Source: Hygrophila difformis
Lineage: Eukaryota > Streptophyta > Magnoliopsida > Lamiales > Acanthaceae
DNA length: 64,000 nucleotides
Direction of reading: 5' to 3'
NCBI GenBank assembly: GCA_030278955.1
Contig: JAOANR010000006.1
Location: 14,481,974 to 14,545,973, forward strand
Each line of letters begins with the position of its first letter. The first letter of the stretch is position 1. Below, piece by piece: positions 35,206 through 46,541 of the stretch. The translations under genes were made by a program, and so were the position numbers. The notes under the pieces are model-generated. The model did no database searches, was not told the DNA's origin, and worked only from the letters and a program-made list of their open reading frames with translations.

Positions 35206-37121
35206 GTGGAATTAGATTGCATGGTGCTATTGTTGACCGATCATAGGGAAGTATCAAGGAGTGCCAGATATTGGCTATCGTCTGTTGGTCTGGGTGAATC
35301 TGTCTAGTTGATGGAATATGCTTTTGTTGTTTTTTATTTAGTTGGTATGGCGTCGGTAGGGGCGGTATGCAGTGCTTCGGTGTAAGAAGGAATTTAGGGG
35401 GTAAGTAGACCGTTGAACGATGTATGTGAAGCGGTGTTGGATGATTGTGGAAGGTACTTAATAGCCTGAGGTTGGAGAATGAAAGTTTTTTTTAATGCTA
35501 TTTGGACACGATTGGTGCTGTCAGGTTGAGAGAAATAGGTTGATGTTGTTGCTGGTTCAGAATGCTGCTGCTGTTATTGTGTTCTGACGTTGCTGCTTCT
35601 GCTGTTGTTGCTGCTGTGGTTTTTGGTTCCGGACGCTGCTGCTGTTGCTGCTAATGGATATGGATGCTGATGATGATGTTGCGTACTGCTGTTGCTGCCC
35701 TACTTGTTCACAGTATGGCTGGTCTTGGTTTACTTCAGGAAGATTGAAACTAAAATGATGCTGACACTGCTGCTGGTTCGATTGGGTTCCATATCGGCCG
35801 ATCTTGGATTGCTGAATCACTTGGCTTCTATTGCAAAGTTGTCATCTGAGGTGATCATTCCACATCCTTTAACTTGCTTGCACACACATTATGAGCTTGC
35901 ATATTCTCATTTCCAGTGTATTGAAGGATTAGGGCACTAGGATTTATCTGTCTGGATTTTACTTCTCCCACACAACCTCCTTTATCTTCTAACTTACCTT
36001 GCTTGAACCTAAATGTGCACTCCATCCCATCTCTCTTTTCACATGTTGTCCCTTTACCATATGCCTCTTTATCATTATTGCAAGAGGTTCTCCTCATCCC
36101 ATCTCTATAACCAAATGTTCTCCCTTCATACTAAAGCCTTCTCTCTCACCCTTGCACTTCGGAGGGATAAGGAGCTTCTTAGGAATGCGCTTTTGAATTC
36201 CTTGGGTTGGTGAAATTCTGACTCAGGTGTGATAAGGTGATAGGCACGATATACAAAAGTGTGCGGTAGTGATAATAGCAGGTCGTGACAGGGGTTCAGG
36301 AGTTGAGATTGGGAAGAATCGGATAGTTGAATTTGATGGTGCTTGGAAATTCAGATGCATTTAAAAAAAATAGAGAAAAAGAAAAGAGGTTGTTTAAAAA
36401 AAAAAGGTAAAAAAAAAATCGAAATAAATAAGGAGGAGCTTGGGTTATATTTGAATGGGGAGCTCCAATTTGAAGATCCCCCTGAAAGTTTTGCACCTTG
36501 AGTTAAGAACTCTTTGGCTTTTGATTTGTCATGAAGAAGGATTGGAGTTAGATTGAGTAATAACACAGTAAGATTGCATGATGATATGAGTGGATCCATG
36601 GGTTTTTTGTCACTAGTTCTGTATATGGGTTTTGGCACTTTTCACGACGGAGTTTCGATCCCTCATTTGATCTCTACTGTGACGGTTTATCACTCCCTTT
36701 TGTCCTTGTTATCCGTCCACTTCTCTCTTCCTCTTATCCTTGATTTTCACTTACCCTTGGCTTCTTCATCTAGTCCTCAGTCCCTTTGATTTCAATACAC
36801 TGGAATTGAGCTTTATGCAGGGAATGTGTGATCCAAGCTAGGTTAGAGGATTGTTTTTCGACTCACCATCCTCACTGGTGTTGACGACTTTGACCAGCTA
36901 ACATTAATGAGCAGAAAGGTTAGAGGATTGTCTTTCTCAAGATGTGGCAGAATTGATATGGACTAGCTGGGTTTGGGAAGGTTGGAAGTCTAATTTGCCG
37001 ATTTTTTATCTGTACTTTTTCCGATGAGCACATTCTCTTATGGCTTTATTTGGTCAGGATTCCTATTTTGTTTGATGTAATGCTACACTTTGGTTATCAA
37101 TTGAAAGATACTTTTCCCTCC
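35206..37121 (+). other. Long LINE D 3' trailer with CTG-rich block
   Basis: No convincing frame. A CTG/GTT-rich stretch spans about 35545-35800, and an A-rich patch lies at 36361-36430. It lies between the LINE stop and the A-tail, so it was part of the LINE transcript: either native 3' UTR or sequence picked up by 3' transduction. Confidence 0.55.
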
Positions 37122-37146
37122 AAAAAAAAAATGTATATAACTTTTG

Positions 37147-38261
37147 TAGGATTTTATGATTTATGATCAAAGTAACTTCTTTCTTTAATTTTAAACTTAA
37201 GAACTTGTACTCTTTATATATGATGTGTAAAAAAATATAATATGCATGTATGTGGAAATTTTTTTGTTTAATTTTGATATTTTTTACTGTATTGTATTAA
37301 TTAACTTGCAAGATTCATAAACACGAATTAATGCTTTTACCTGTTAGTACGCATAATTGAGTTTATCAATTATTGCAATTTAATAAGATCTTTGGATCCC
37401 GATTCGATCCTACGATGTCGATCTTGCAAAGAGAAAAACAATCACATATAGAATCCCAATCTTAACAACCTTGGTTTTAGCTATTGTGATGAAATTTGCG
37501 ATGGAATTCAAGTTCCGTAAGAAATTTTTTCTCGCAAGAATCAATTCTTTTTGTATAAAGAGTTTTTGTGATGAAAAAATTATGTTTGCTAAATGTATTG
37601 TTTTTGTTGTTGCTTTGAATTCGAGTGCCATAAATTTTTTTTTTTGACGCAATATCAATTATCAAATTTTGTGTTCATTATATATATATGTATTATATAT
37701 AAAAAAAACTTAAATGTACATATCTATATAATAAATTCTAAATATTTTTTGACATGTGCAGACTATATTGCCCTTATTGTATCTTATATTTTTATCTTCA
37801 TTCTTATTAAAAAAGTATCAAATCAAGGTTATATGTGTAAATTATTATAAAACATGATCAAATATATCAATGGCTCTCATCATGACACATCATCCTCTCA
37901 AAAATACCACAAGCTGCCACGTGTCATCTATATAATAAATCATGAATTAAACTTAATCTAAATCTTCTTTAAAAAAAATATATTTCTAAGATTTCAGCTA
38001 TATTTAGAAAATAAATCAATATATTAATTAAAAAAATCTTGAGAAAATATTTTTATTATTTTAAAAAGATATAAAGTAAAAACAAATTAAATTATACTTT
38101 ATATTTTATATTTTGTAAATATATAATTGAAATTATATTTTATAAATTCTTTTTTTATAACACTATATTATAAATTCTTTAACTTTATATATTAAATTAT
38201 TAAATAAATTTAATTATAATCCATATAATTAGTCCTGAATACTTTTTGGCATATGCATACT
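37147..38261. other. AT-rich DNA with two copies of a repeat
   Basis: Segment ~37720-37860 (ctatataataaattctaaat ... gcccttattgtatctta) is paralogous to the sequence split by the CACTA element (38222-38261 joined to 45572-45680). The first copy reads gcagACTatattgccc and provides the empty site. Confidence 0.65.
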
Positions 38262-38279
38262 CACTACAAGAAAAACAGT

Positions 38280-38615
38280 GTTTACCGACCGCATATTGCG
38301 GTCGGTAACCTAGAAAAGCGGGTCGTCCTCGTGGTTACCGACCGCACGCCCGACCAAAACGACGGTCGGGAATCCCTTGGTAGGGAATTCTCTGCCGACC
38401 AAAATAGCTGCGGTCGGTGACCTTACCGACCAAGTTGTCGACCGCAACTTGGTCGGCATTATTCCCGACCAAATACCCGACCCAAAGTTCGGGTCGGTAC
38501 CCAACTCAGGGGACCTCGTGGTCCACCCCTTACCGACCGCCCCTGCGGTCGGGAGTGCGGTCGGTGATTTACCGACCATATTTCGGTCTGGGGTGCGGTC
38601 GGTACCTAACTGTAG
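38280..38615. repeat. CACTA sub-terminal repeat array (left)
   Basis: More than ten copies of a ~10-bp motif (accgaccgc and inverse gcggtcggt), often as head-to-head pairs. In En/Spm such motifs bind the second element protein; the matching array is at 45385-45545. Confidence 0.8.
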
Positions 38616-38951
38616 GGTGCAACAGAAATGGCTGTTTTCACAGCCATCCCTGCTGCAACAATACCAACAAATAATCCCCTACAGGTTTACCAACACCTTC
38701 AGCACAATATGGCAATCCATTTCATAAACATCAACAATTAAACACATGTACAATCACAAATCTACAACTCATTTCACATTCCAAATTCAATAGAAATTCA
38801 AAATGACAATGACAATCCCAAAATGCAATTGGAAATGTGAAAGTCTGAAACGGAAAACATTAACATAGTCTTGAAACTCTCTGCAAAGTAGAAACATCTA
38901 TACGTCTCATAAATAAGAAAAATACACTAACCAGGTCTCATCCCTCAACAC

Positions 38952-40759
38952 TCAATGTGCACCTAAACCACCTCCACCCAGGCCGCCTCCAAAGTCATCT
39001 CCATCTCCGTGTCCAGGGGATCGAGGGGCTCTGACTCCTAGCAATCTCTCCACCTGATCGGCCATAGTCTCTTGTCTCTGTGACATTCGTTGAATAGTCT
39101 CTGTGAGATGCTGAAACTGCTCCTGTGTCACATAAGTGGAATCAGATGGGGGAGCGGTGGTGGAAGAATTGCCTCCGGGCCTAAAAGACTTGGCCAACGA
39201 TCCTAAGCCGTATACAGCGTGGCGTCTATCGTAACCACCGACTACGTCATAGAAGACATCGTCAGGATCGAAGTCAGGCCCAATCTCAGGGTTCTGGCTC
39301 AAGGTCTGGGTAACTGCATTGAACTCCTCCTATATTTTACATGTGAAATACGTAAAGAACATAATATAGTGGCCCAAATTAGTAGATATAGGTAACTGTA
39401 ATATTATGTAGAATTTCTTACATTCACCCGCGCCGACCTCTCACGAATCCAATTGTCCTTCTCGTGCCTCCGCGTGTGTGTGTGCTCGTGAACCTCGTGC
39501 AAATGCACGGGCCTTTGCAGATCAGTTGACTGCAAGATTTCAATGACTACAACTCAAGAGCAAAAATCCACATAAATAATTGACTATTCAATGTAAAGAT
39601 GCTAAACATACCAATTATCTTTTGTGGCTAGGAATGTCTTTGATCCCGCGGTGTGAGTTGGGAGGGCCGGTGCATCCTCCTGTCCCCGTCGCCTGTTTAG
39701 CTTTCCCCTTTTTTGACTTCTCTTTAAATTGCGGGGAATCCCAGATCCGCCTCCAGTTCTCTGCCACCAACTCGTCTGCGGGGTAGGGCTTCTTCTTGCT
39801 CCTTATGTCGAGCGTGTAGTCCTTGTAGCTGAAATTTAGAAACATGTGAAGTTACACGTGAACCCATTTGATATGCAAACATTTAATTAATTAAAACAAT
39901 AAAATACCGAGCGATATTCTTTTTCTCCCATTCATTCCTCACAGCTCCAGCGTGCTCCGGCGCCCAACGAGCTAATTTCTGCAGGTTATGTAGATCAAGT
40001 TAAGTACAAATCCGAAGTATAATCCCAAAACATTTTGTTTACAGTTATGAAATACCAAAAACTCATTCCAGTAGAAATCTTTCGTCTCTCGAGTGACCTT
40101 TCCCCAGATTATCCCATTCATATCTGACCGCACGGGATATATGTTTGTGATCTTCCTCACCACAGCGTTTGAGAACTCTATGCTGTCGAATACAATGATG
40201 ATAAACCGACAAAAATATAATCTAAACCAACGTGTTATAGTGTCAATGGAAATTTGATACGAATGAAGTAAGACATAACACTTACACCCCATCGTCCTTG
40301 GGCTCAACGAGCAGCCTATCTCGACCTAACTGGGTGGCTGGAGGCGCCCCCTGTGTAGAACCCGACGAACCTAGGAATGTACATAACATTTTAATTGTAG
40401 TAAATAAATAACGTAATATTATAATTATGAATTGCTCGTACCTGGAGTGTGAGGTGGGGGAGTCTCTGGGACCTGAGTCATCGTCCCTGCAGGTGCCTCC
40501 TCGGGCTGTTCATCTGAACCAGCTTCGTTCACTATTGTTACAGAAATGGTAAATGTAAATACAAACAATAGTATAAAAAATGAATGTAACACATGTTGTG
40601 ATAAATACCTGCAGTCTGGCGCTGAAACGCCTCCCGGGCCGCCCGAAGAGCAGAAGCCAGCCTAGACCCTCTCACTGAGGTCCCCGAACCCCGCCTTTGG
40701 GACCCTGTCCCACGCGGTGTGCCCGATGACGAGCCACCCCCTTGGTCACTCATCTGCAA
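38952..40759 (-). CDS. CACTA second gene (Transposase_24 / TnpA-like, multi-exon)
   Basis: Read leftward from ATG 40759/40753 ('MSDQGGGSSSGTPRG'). Exon borders I can support: 40759-40609, 40531-40442, about 40370-40286, about 40186-40060 ('EFSNAVVRKITNIYPVRSDM', 'IIWGKVTRETKDFYWNEF'), about 39976-39909 ('LARWAPEHAGAVRNEWEK'), about 39840-39630 ('YKDYTLDIRSKKKPYPADEL', 'WRRIW'), about 39530-39420 ('RPVHLHEVHEHTHTR'), and 39302-38952, a final exon with a coiled-coil-like stretch ('EQFQHLTETIQRMSQRQETM') and a Gly-rich end. This arrangement matches the plant En/Spm companion gene (Pfam Transposase_24), which binds element ends. Some borders are approximate. Confidence 0.6.
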
Positions 40760-40900
40760 GAGTGGAATAATATTAGAAAATAAAAGAGGATATTACACAA
40801 AGAATGTGCTTTATTTAAATTTCATTAATTAGATTGTCACATTTTATATTTTAAAGTCATCATCCGAAGTCTCCTGTGATGGATCATCGGTGTCAGTCTC

Positions 40901-41660
40901 TTATGAAGTAGAATCAGTGCCTATCGAAAATTCTGATTCAATACCCTCGTTGAGTTGTAGATCAACATATTGCACCTCACCGTCTGTCAAGGGCTCTCGC
41001 ATCGACGTGATATTTGCAGTGTTGATGTAACCATGCTCGGGAACATCATCCTGGAATGCTTCTGCCTCTTCCCCTTGCTTAACCGATATTATACCTCGTG
41101 GTTTGACTTTACAAACAGCCAACCACTCATTCCGATTAGCCGCTTGTCTGCTGGTTGGGAACGGTACATAGCAAACTTGCTCGGCTTGATGAGCAAAAAT
41201 AAAAGGCTAATATATGTTCAAAGATTTTGACTGGTTTATTTCAACAATCTTATAGTTCGCATGAGTTCGTGTCCCAATTCCTTCGCGGGGGTCAAACCAC
41301 CTGCATTTGAAGACTGTTGTCTGCTTGATAGGCAGCGTAGGGTATTCTATGACTATAATCTCTTCGATGATACCGTAGTAGTCTCCCTGTTCTTCCGACG
41401 TGATATACACTCCACTATTGTATGTCGACTTCTGCATACCACGAGATTCTGTGTGAAATTTCATTCCATTGGTAAAGTACATAGGATATGATGTACGAAT
41501 TGGAAGCGGGCCCTGTGCCACGTGGTAAACGCAAGCATTCTCGGTTGGATGTTCGGTCACGTAATCCAAAAACCATTTAGAAAAGTCTGCGGACTGCGCT
41601 GCCCATATATCTGTAACACTTAGACCAGGGTGATCTTCCAGCAGCTGCTCTTGGAATGTC
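40901..41660 (-). pseudogene. CACTA transposase C-terminal exons (DUF4216 region)
   Basis: Continues the TNP2-type protein after an intron whose acceptor is just before 41660 ('TFQEQLLEDHPGLSVTDIW'). Contains 'VTEHPTENACVYHVAQGPL', 'SGVYITSEEQGDYYG', 'VFKCRWFDP' (DUF4216 hallmark). A TAG at 41207-41209 interrupts it, after which the same phase continues 'PFIFAHQAEQVCYVPFP' and an acidic tail to 40901. The in-frame stop truncates the product in this copy. Confidence 0.75.
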
Positions 41661-41738
41661 CTATTGGTCAGACAAGGATTTTAGTTATGTTACACACGCT
41701 AACAGTTTACTAATTGAAAGATTATAATTAGAACTCAC

Positions 41739-42053
41739 TCGAGGTACGGTTCGATCTCTTTACAATTTAAGAGGAGGTAATTATGTACGGCGTTCAACTC
41801 TTCCCCACACAGTCGTCTCTTTGTTGCTTTCCCTTGGGCACGTCCGGAGTGTGTAAATACACTATGTAGGCTATCATCATATTGAATTATGCCACCGTCA
41901 TCATTCCTTGGCACATTCCTCTCACGTGTGAACACATGCTTCTCAAAGTAATGAGAGCAGAAAATTGAGGCCTCTCTCACCATATATGCGTTGCAAATAC
42001 TCCCTTCAACATGCGCCTTGTTGCGCACAATCCTCTTCAATCGATTCAGATAT
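41739..42053 (-). pseudogene. CACTA transposase DUF4218 exon
   Basis: Bounded by good splice sites: an acceptor (cttgcag) just before 42053 and a donor (gtgagt) after 41739. It encodes 'YLNRLKRIVRNKAHVEGSI' and 'EASIFCSHYFEKHV', the DUF4218 domain that follows the catalytic part in En/Spm transposases, joining cleanly in phase to 'WMYPYER' upstream. Confidence 0.8.
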
Positions 42054-42146
42054 CTGCAAGTTATAATGCAATACAATATTGGTCATCACATTGAATAGAA
42101 TCATTTCAGACATTGCATAAAAATATAAATGGATGTAAAAATTCAC

Positions 42147-43978
42147 CTCTCATACGGGTACATCCATCCGAACTGCACGGGACCGCCAAGCCTGGCTTCG
42201 TGAGGTAGGTGGATGGGAAGATGTTCCATGCAGTCGAAGAATGATGGTGGGAAAATTGCTCAACTCTGCGGGAGTAGATCCCGCCAACCTATCGGTAGGA
42301 GACGCTGTAAAAAAATATGGCAGTCATGACTCTTCATTCCAAACATTCTATGTTTGTTCATATCTATGCATCTGCCCAGGTTGGAAACAAATCCATCAGG
42401 AAACTTTAACCCTGCAACCCATTTCAAAAATATATCTCGTCTCTCCTTGTCTATTGTATAAACTGCTTTTGGATATCTACCGGTACGATTGTCCCTATGC
42501 AGTTCAGGCCTGTGGCACAATGACATGAGGTCCTCCCGTGCTTTCGCATTATCTTTTGTCTTACCCTGAACGTCCATAACTGTGTTGAAAACATTCTCGA
42601 ACACATTTTTCTCAATATGCATGACATCCAAATTGTGTCTAACCAAATTCATCTTCCAATATGGTAGATCCCAAAAGATACTCTTTTTTTTCCATCCACA
42701 AGTCTTACTAAGCACTGCATTCTCCTCAACTCCTCCTAATTCCGTAAGCCGTCGCATTCCATGCATTTCAATGTCTTCAAGCACCTCTTCACCGCTCTTA
42801 TACCTTGGTGGCGACCCGTGTTCCTCTCGGTCTTTCGTGAATTTTGACTTATCAACTCTGAAAGGATGATCGGGAGGCAGAAACCTCCTGTGAACATCGA
42901 ACCAGGAAAGTTTGTCACCCTCTTTTAGCCTAATGGATTCGGTCTCTTCCATACATACCGGGCAAGCTGTTTTCCCATATGTGCTCCAACCAGACATCAT
43001 AGAATACGCTGGGAAGTCCCCAATTGTCCACATCAATGCCGCCTTCAGCTGAAACTTTTGCTTGGAATATTTATCGTATGTTGTGACCCCAACTTCCCAC
43101 AAATCCAATAGCTCTGCTATCAACGGCTGTAAGTACACATCTATCCCTTGTTTTGGGCTTGATCTCCCAGGGATTATACATGTCAGGAACATGTATTCAT
43201 CTTTCATGCACATGCCGGGCGGGAGATTGTAAGGGGTTATAATAACTGGCCAACAAGAGTACTGAGAACCTGAGTGACCAAATGGTTGGAAACCATCCGT
43301 GCATAAGCCCAAACGGACATTCCGTCCCTCAGCAACAAAAACTGGATGAAGTGTGTCAAAGTGCTTCCATGCCCTCGAGTCGCATGGATGACACATCTCA
43401 CCGGAAGACCCATGGTCATGTCCAACATGCCAAGTCATATGCTCCGCAGTCGTCTCTGAAGCGTACAACCTTTTTAATCGGTTTGTTAGTGGGAAATAGA
43501 ACATGTACTTGCGTGCAAGCCGTGAAGTGGAATTTGTTTCCCTAAACCGAGGCCCGTCACAGAACTTGCATCTATCTAATGATGCAGCGTCGCGCCAATA
43601 CAACATACAACCTTTAGGACAACAATCTATTTTCTGAACAGGTAGCCCCAACCCCTCGAGTAGCTTCTTCGCCTCGTAAAAGTTCTTTACCATGGCATTA
43701 TCCTCAGGAAGTGTATCTATTATGAGTTGGCATAAAGTGTCAAAACACCTCTCAGACAGATTATGTTCAGCCTTAATATTTAACAACCTAGCAATTGTTG
43801 ACAATAAAGTCATTTTCTTGCATCCAGGCCACAGATCCTTGTCCGCCGCCTCCAACATACGGTAGAACATACTCTCTTGTACGTTAGGTTCCTCGGGGAC
43901 CCTTTGCTCATCTCCTTCATCACCTTCCTCGGGCGGTGTCGTATTCGGAATACCAAATCCCATACCATCGAACATCAT
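42147..43978 (-). pseudogene. CACTA TNP2-type transposase core (Transposase_21)
   Basis: A 572-residue open stretch (43978-42260) with TNP2 signatures: 'CPKGCMLYWRD', 'CKFCDGPRF', 'LTNRLKRLYASETTAEHM', 'SRAWKHFDTLHPVFV', 'RNVRLGLCTDGFQPFG', 'SCWPVIITPYNLPPGMCMK', 'YDKYSKQKFQLKAALMWTI', 'DFPAYSMMSGWSTYGK', 'HNLDVMHIEKNVFENV'. It should excise and insert the element by a DDE-type reaction. It ends at TGA 42260-42262 within 'LLPQS'; the phase continues 'IFPPSFFDCMEHLPIHL', with the family's intervening segment missing, so there is a small deletion plus a stop. Confidence 0.9.
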
Positions 43979-44039
43979 CTGTATATAACCATCTTCAGTG
44001 GCGGGCCTCGAAGAGTCGGTCGTTTCAAGAACCTCTGAA

Positions 44040-44306
44040 CTAGGGGTGGTGTGACTCTCCGTGACACGTCCACCTTTCGTAGTTCAGTACGAATCCATTG
44101 CATTGTAGATGATACTTGATGTCATCATCAGGTAGATAACACTTATTCCAACATTGTCTACACGGACACCTTAGTTTTCCCTGTGCTCTATCCATGTTTG
44201 GGTTTTGATGAGACATAATCAGGAACAAATCAACTTCACTCTTAAATTCTGATGTCAGTACTCCCAATTCACGACGGGAGCGGTACATCCAACTCCGGTG
44301 CATCAC
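44040..44306 (-). pseudogene. CACTA transposase N-terminal (transposase-associated) domain
   Basis: ATG 44306 opens 'HRSWMYRSRRELG', then a Cys/His zinc-like set: 'LRCPCRQCWNKCYLP' and 'IKYHLQCNGF', then 'YERWTCHGE'. This is the Transposase-associated domain found upstream of the TNP2 core. The frame stops at 44040, and the downstream core is in a different phase that is open through 44035-44060, so a one-base indel near 44045-44075 is likely. Confidence 0.8.
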
Positions 44307-45384
44307 CTATATTAATATGTTTTCCTCGTTTTAGTTAATATAGACTAAGTGGATGTTACATGGTTTGTTCCCTTGCATTAATTCAACTCGTGAAATTAAT
44401 TTAATAACAATTTACCCTAGGGTGGATTAGACTTAGTGAATGTTACGTGAATATGTTGTCATCGTATATTAACCTTTAAACTAACTCAATTTTATCTATA
44501 AAAACAAGTGGACATGTTGATATAATTAATCCAATCAATCAACTAGATTCGGTTCATCCTACACTTAACATATTTCAATTCAACATCTCCACAATCATTC
44601 TGAATATACAATCCATCTATATAGCCTAATTTAAATACTAAGTTCATCCTATATCATAAACAAACACTTGCACAGTATGCATACTATAAAAACCAATGAT
44701 TAGAAAGTCCACATAAATAGTTCAACAAGCCATAAGTTTCTCATACGACATCCAAATTAAGCATATCATATATGCAAATTCATCTACTCGACGAGAGCTT
44801 TCCAATTATGTGCTTATAATTTCTAGAATCTAAACATTTTGTGGGCAAATTATGAAAACAGGTTGCTGCCCGGAATTTGAACACATGCAATCTCGATTTT
44901 TTTCTCATATTTTGTGAATTTGCTAACAAACACATCAAACATAATGTCCAACACTCAATTCTTTCTATAATCTCAGATTCCAACATCAATTAAAAAAAAT
45001 AAAGTGAAATTAACCTCAAGCTAATAAAACGAAACACAACAAAAATTTGCCCAAAATTTTGAACAATCGAATATCTAAAATGAGAAGGTGTAGCCAATCG
45101 AATACCTTGGGTGATTGCACGAATGGAATCGAAATGCTCCCCTCGAGGAGAAACCTCCACTGCTCCTTCTCGAATGGACTTGCGGGGGTGGCTCGAAATT
45201 GTTCCACGAAAGAGGGAGGCCGACGGCGGCGCGACGGACGGCGGCGGGGTCGGCGGCGGAGTCGGCGGCGGTCGGAATGGTGGTCGGGGGGCGGACGACG
45301 CTGTTTTCGCGAGAGAGAATGAGGGTGGGAGGGTTCTGTTCGCGTCTGCTTCTGTTCGCGAATTGGGGATTTTAATCCATTGGT
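44307..45384 (-). other. CACTA 5' region, GC-rich leader
   Basis: Upstream of the transposase ATG. It is AT-rich to about 45100, then a GGCGGCGG-rich stretch (45170-45330) close to the sub-terminal repeats, suggestive of a promoter-proximal or 5' UTR segment. An Arg-rich frame on the minus strand here looks compositional. Confidence 0.4.
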
Positions 45385-45545
45385 TATGCGGTCGGTAACG
45401 CGGTCGGTATCACCGACCAACTCGCGTGTTGGTCGGTGATTTGGTCTACTTTTAATCCGGGACCCCCACAACGGCTAAATTTTGCCGAACACCGCTTGCG
45501 GTCGGCCCTGCGGTCGGTAAATCCGACCCGCAACACGGTGGTCGG
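45385..45545. repeat. CACTA sub-terminal repeat array (right)
   Basis: Repeated gcggtcggta / accgacc motifs like those at the left end, followed by the terminal inverted repeat. Confidence 0.75.
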
Positions 45546-45571
45546 TAAACACTGTTTTTCTTGTAGTGACT

Positions 45572-46533
45572 GTAATTGCCCTTATTGAATTTTATATTTT
45601 TATCTTAATTTTTATTAAAAATATAAACTCAGGGTTACATCTGTAATCATTATAAAACATCTCAAAAGTGTATATATTTAATATTAAATAAAAATTTATG
45701 GGTATTACACAATATAATATAATGCGGAGTAAAACATATTTTTTTTCCTAAAAAGAAGAGCAAAAATAAAAACTTTGAAAAGTTGATGAGTGTCAAAATG
45801 ATATTTTCAAAAAAAATGGAGAAATTGATTGTTTTTTCTAAAAGTAGGGGCCTGTTTTTTGCAAAAAAAATAGTTTTAAGTAGTAATTTTAGATTTTTTT
45901 AATTGGGGTATATCTTTTTTTTTTGTTAGAATTGGGGTATATCTTTTGGAAATTGCTTTATTTTTTCTCCCTTTAAAAAATAAAAAAGATAACAAAAAAG
46001 TACAGATAGAATTCTTTAAAAATTTTAGGGATAATAATCAAAATAGACAAGATATTAGGGAGAAAAATGGTTTTTTTTTAAACCTTAATAATGCAATTAT
46101 GAAAACATATAATTTATTCAAATTTTTTTGGGTGAGTAACCGGGTATTTCCATGCCACATTGGACCCAAAACTAATATTTCGAGGATCTGCATGGGCAAT
46201 TAACGGCGACTCTCCCAAAGCAATTTTTTGCATGCACAACGCTCGAATCCGAGACTTTGCTTAAGCGACTAAAACCCCAATCCACTCAAGACAACTGCTG
46301 TTGGTGAGTTTTGAATAGTTTAAGGGTAATTTTTTTTCAATTGCTCTTATTATTTTAGATATAAAAGCGAAACTATATATGTTTACTTTTTCAATGGTAA
46401 AAGCAATTTATTTTATATTATGTCCACCTGGTTGGGGGTTTGAAGTTTCTTCTATCATCTTATTCTTTCCTTTATTTCTCTTTTAAATTTTTGTTGCATG
46501 CATTCATATCACCATTTAAACAAAAGACTTTAA
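45572..46533. other. AT-rich intergenic DNA
   Basis: The first ~110 bp is the right half of the sequence split by the CACTA element. The remainder shows no gene or paired termini. Confidence 0.4.
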
Positions 46534-46541
46534 ACCTCATG

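Larger units (their letters stand above)
33667..37130 (+). mobile_element. 5'-truncated LINE D with long 3' UTR
   Basis: Exact target duplication ATGTATATAACTTTTG (33651-33666 and 37131-37146), preceded on the right by an A-tail (37122-37131). The coding part is the C-terminal third of a LINE ORF2 of a lineage distinct from LINE A. About 1.9 kb of non-coding sequence follows the stop codon, unusually long next to LINEs A-C. Confidence 0.85.
38262..45568 (-). mobile_element. CACTA (En/Spm) transposon, 7.3 kb
   Basis: Inverted termini begin CACTACAAGAAAAACAGTGT and agree for about 29 bp; the TSD is ACT (38259-38261, 45569-45571), confirmed by the paralogous empty site near 37762. Both ends carry sub-terminal 'taccgaccgc'/'gcggtcggta' repeats. 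Two genes run on the minus strand: a TNP2-type transposase and a second, intron-rich gene. The transposase is broken, so this copy needs a helper. Confidence 0.9.

Noticed and set aside
35557..35820. Gln/Ser-rich 87-codon minus-strand frame
   Set aside because: Translation of the CTG-rich low-complexity block in the LINE D trailer.
33450..37480. Loose inverted similarity (gttaagatccc-like arms) around LINE D
   Set aside because: The arms match too poorly for an element call; the exact LINE duplication explains the junctions better.
39580..43545. Plus-strand frames inside the CACTA element
   Set aside because: Antisense shadows; the minus strand gives clear TNP2, DUF4218 and DUF4216 signatures and splice sites.
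45016..45471. 151-codon Arg-rich frame on the minus strand and overlapping frames on the plus strand
   Set aside because: Composition effect of the GGCGGCGG stretch and sub-terminal repeats at the CACTA end; no homology seen.
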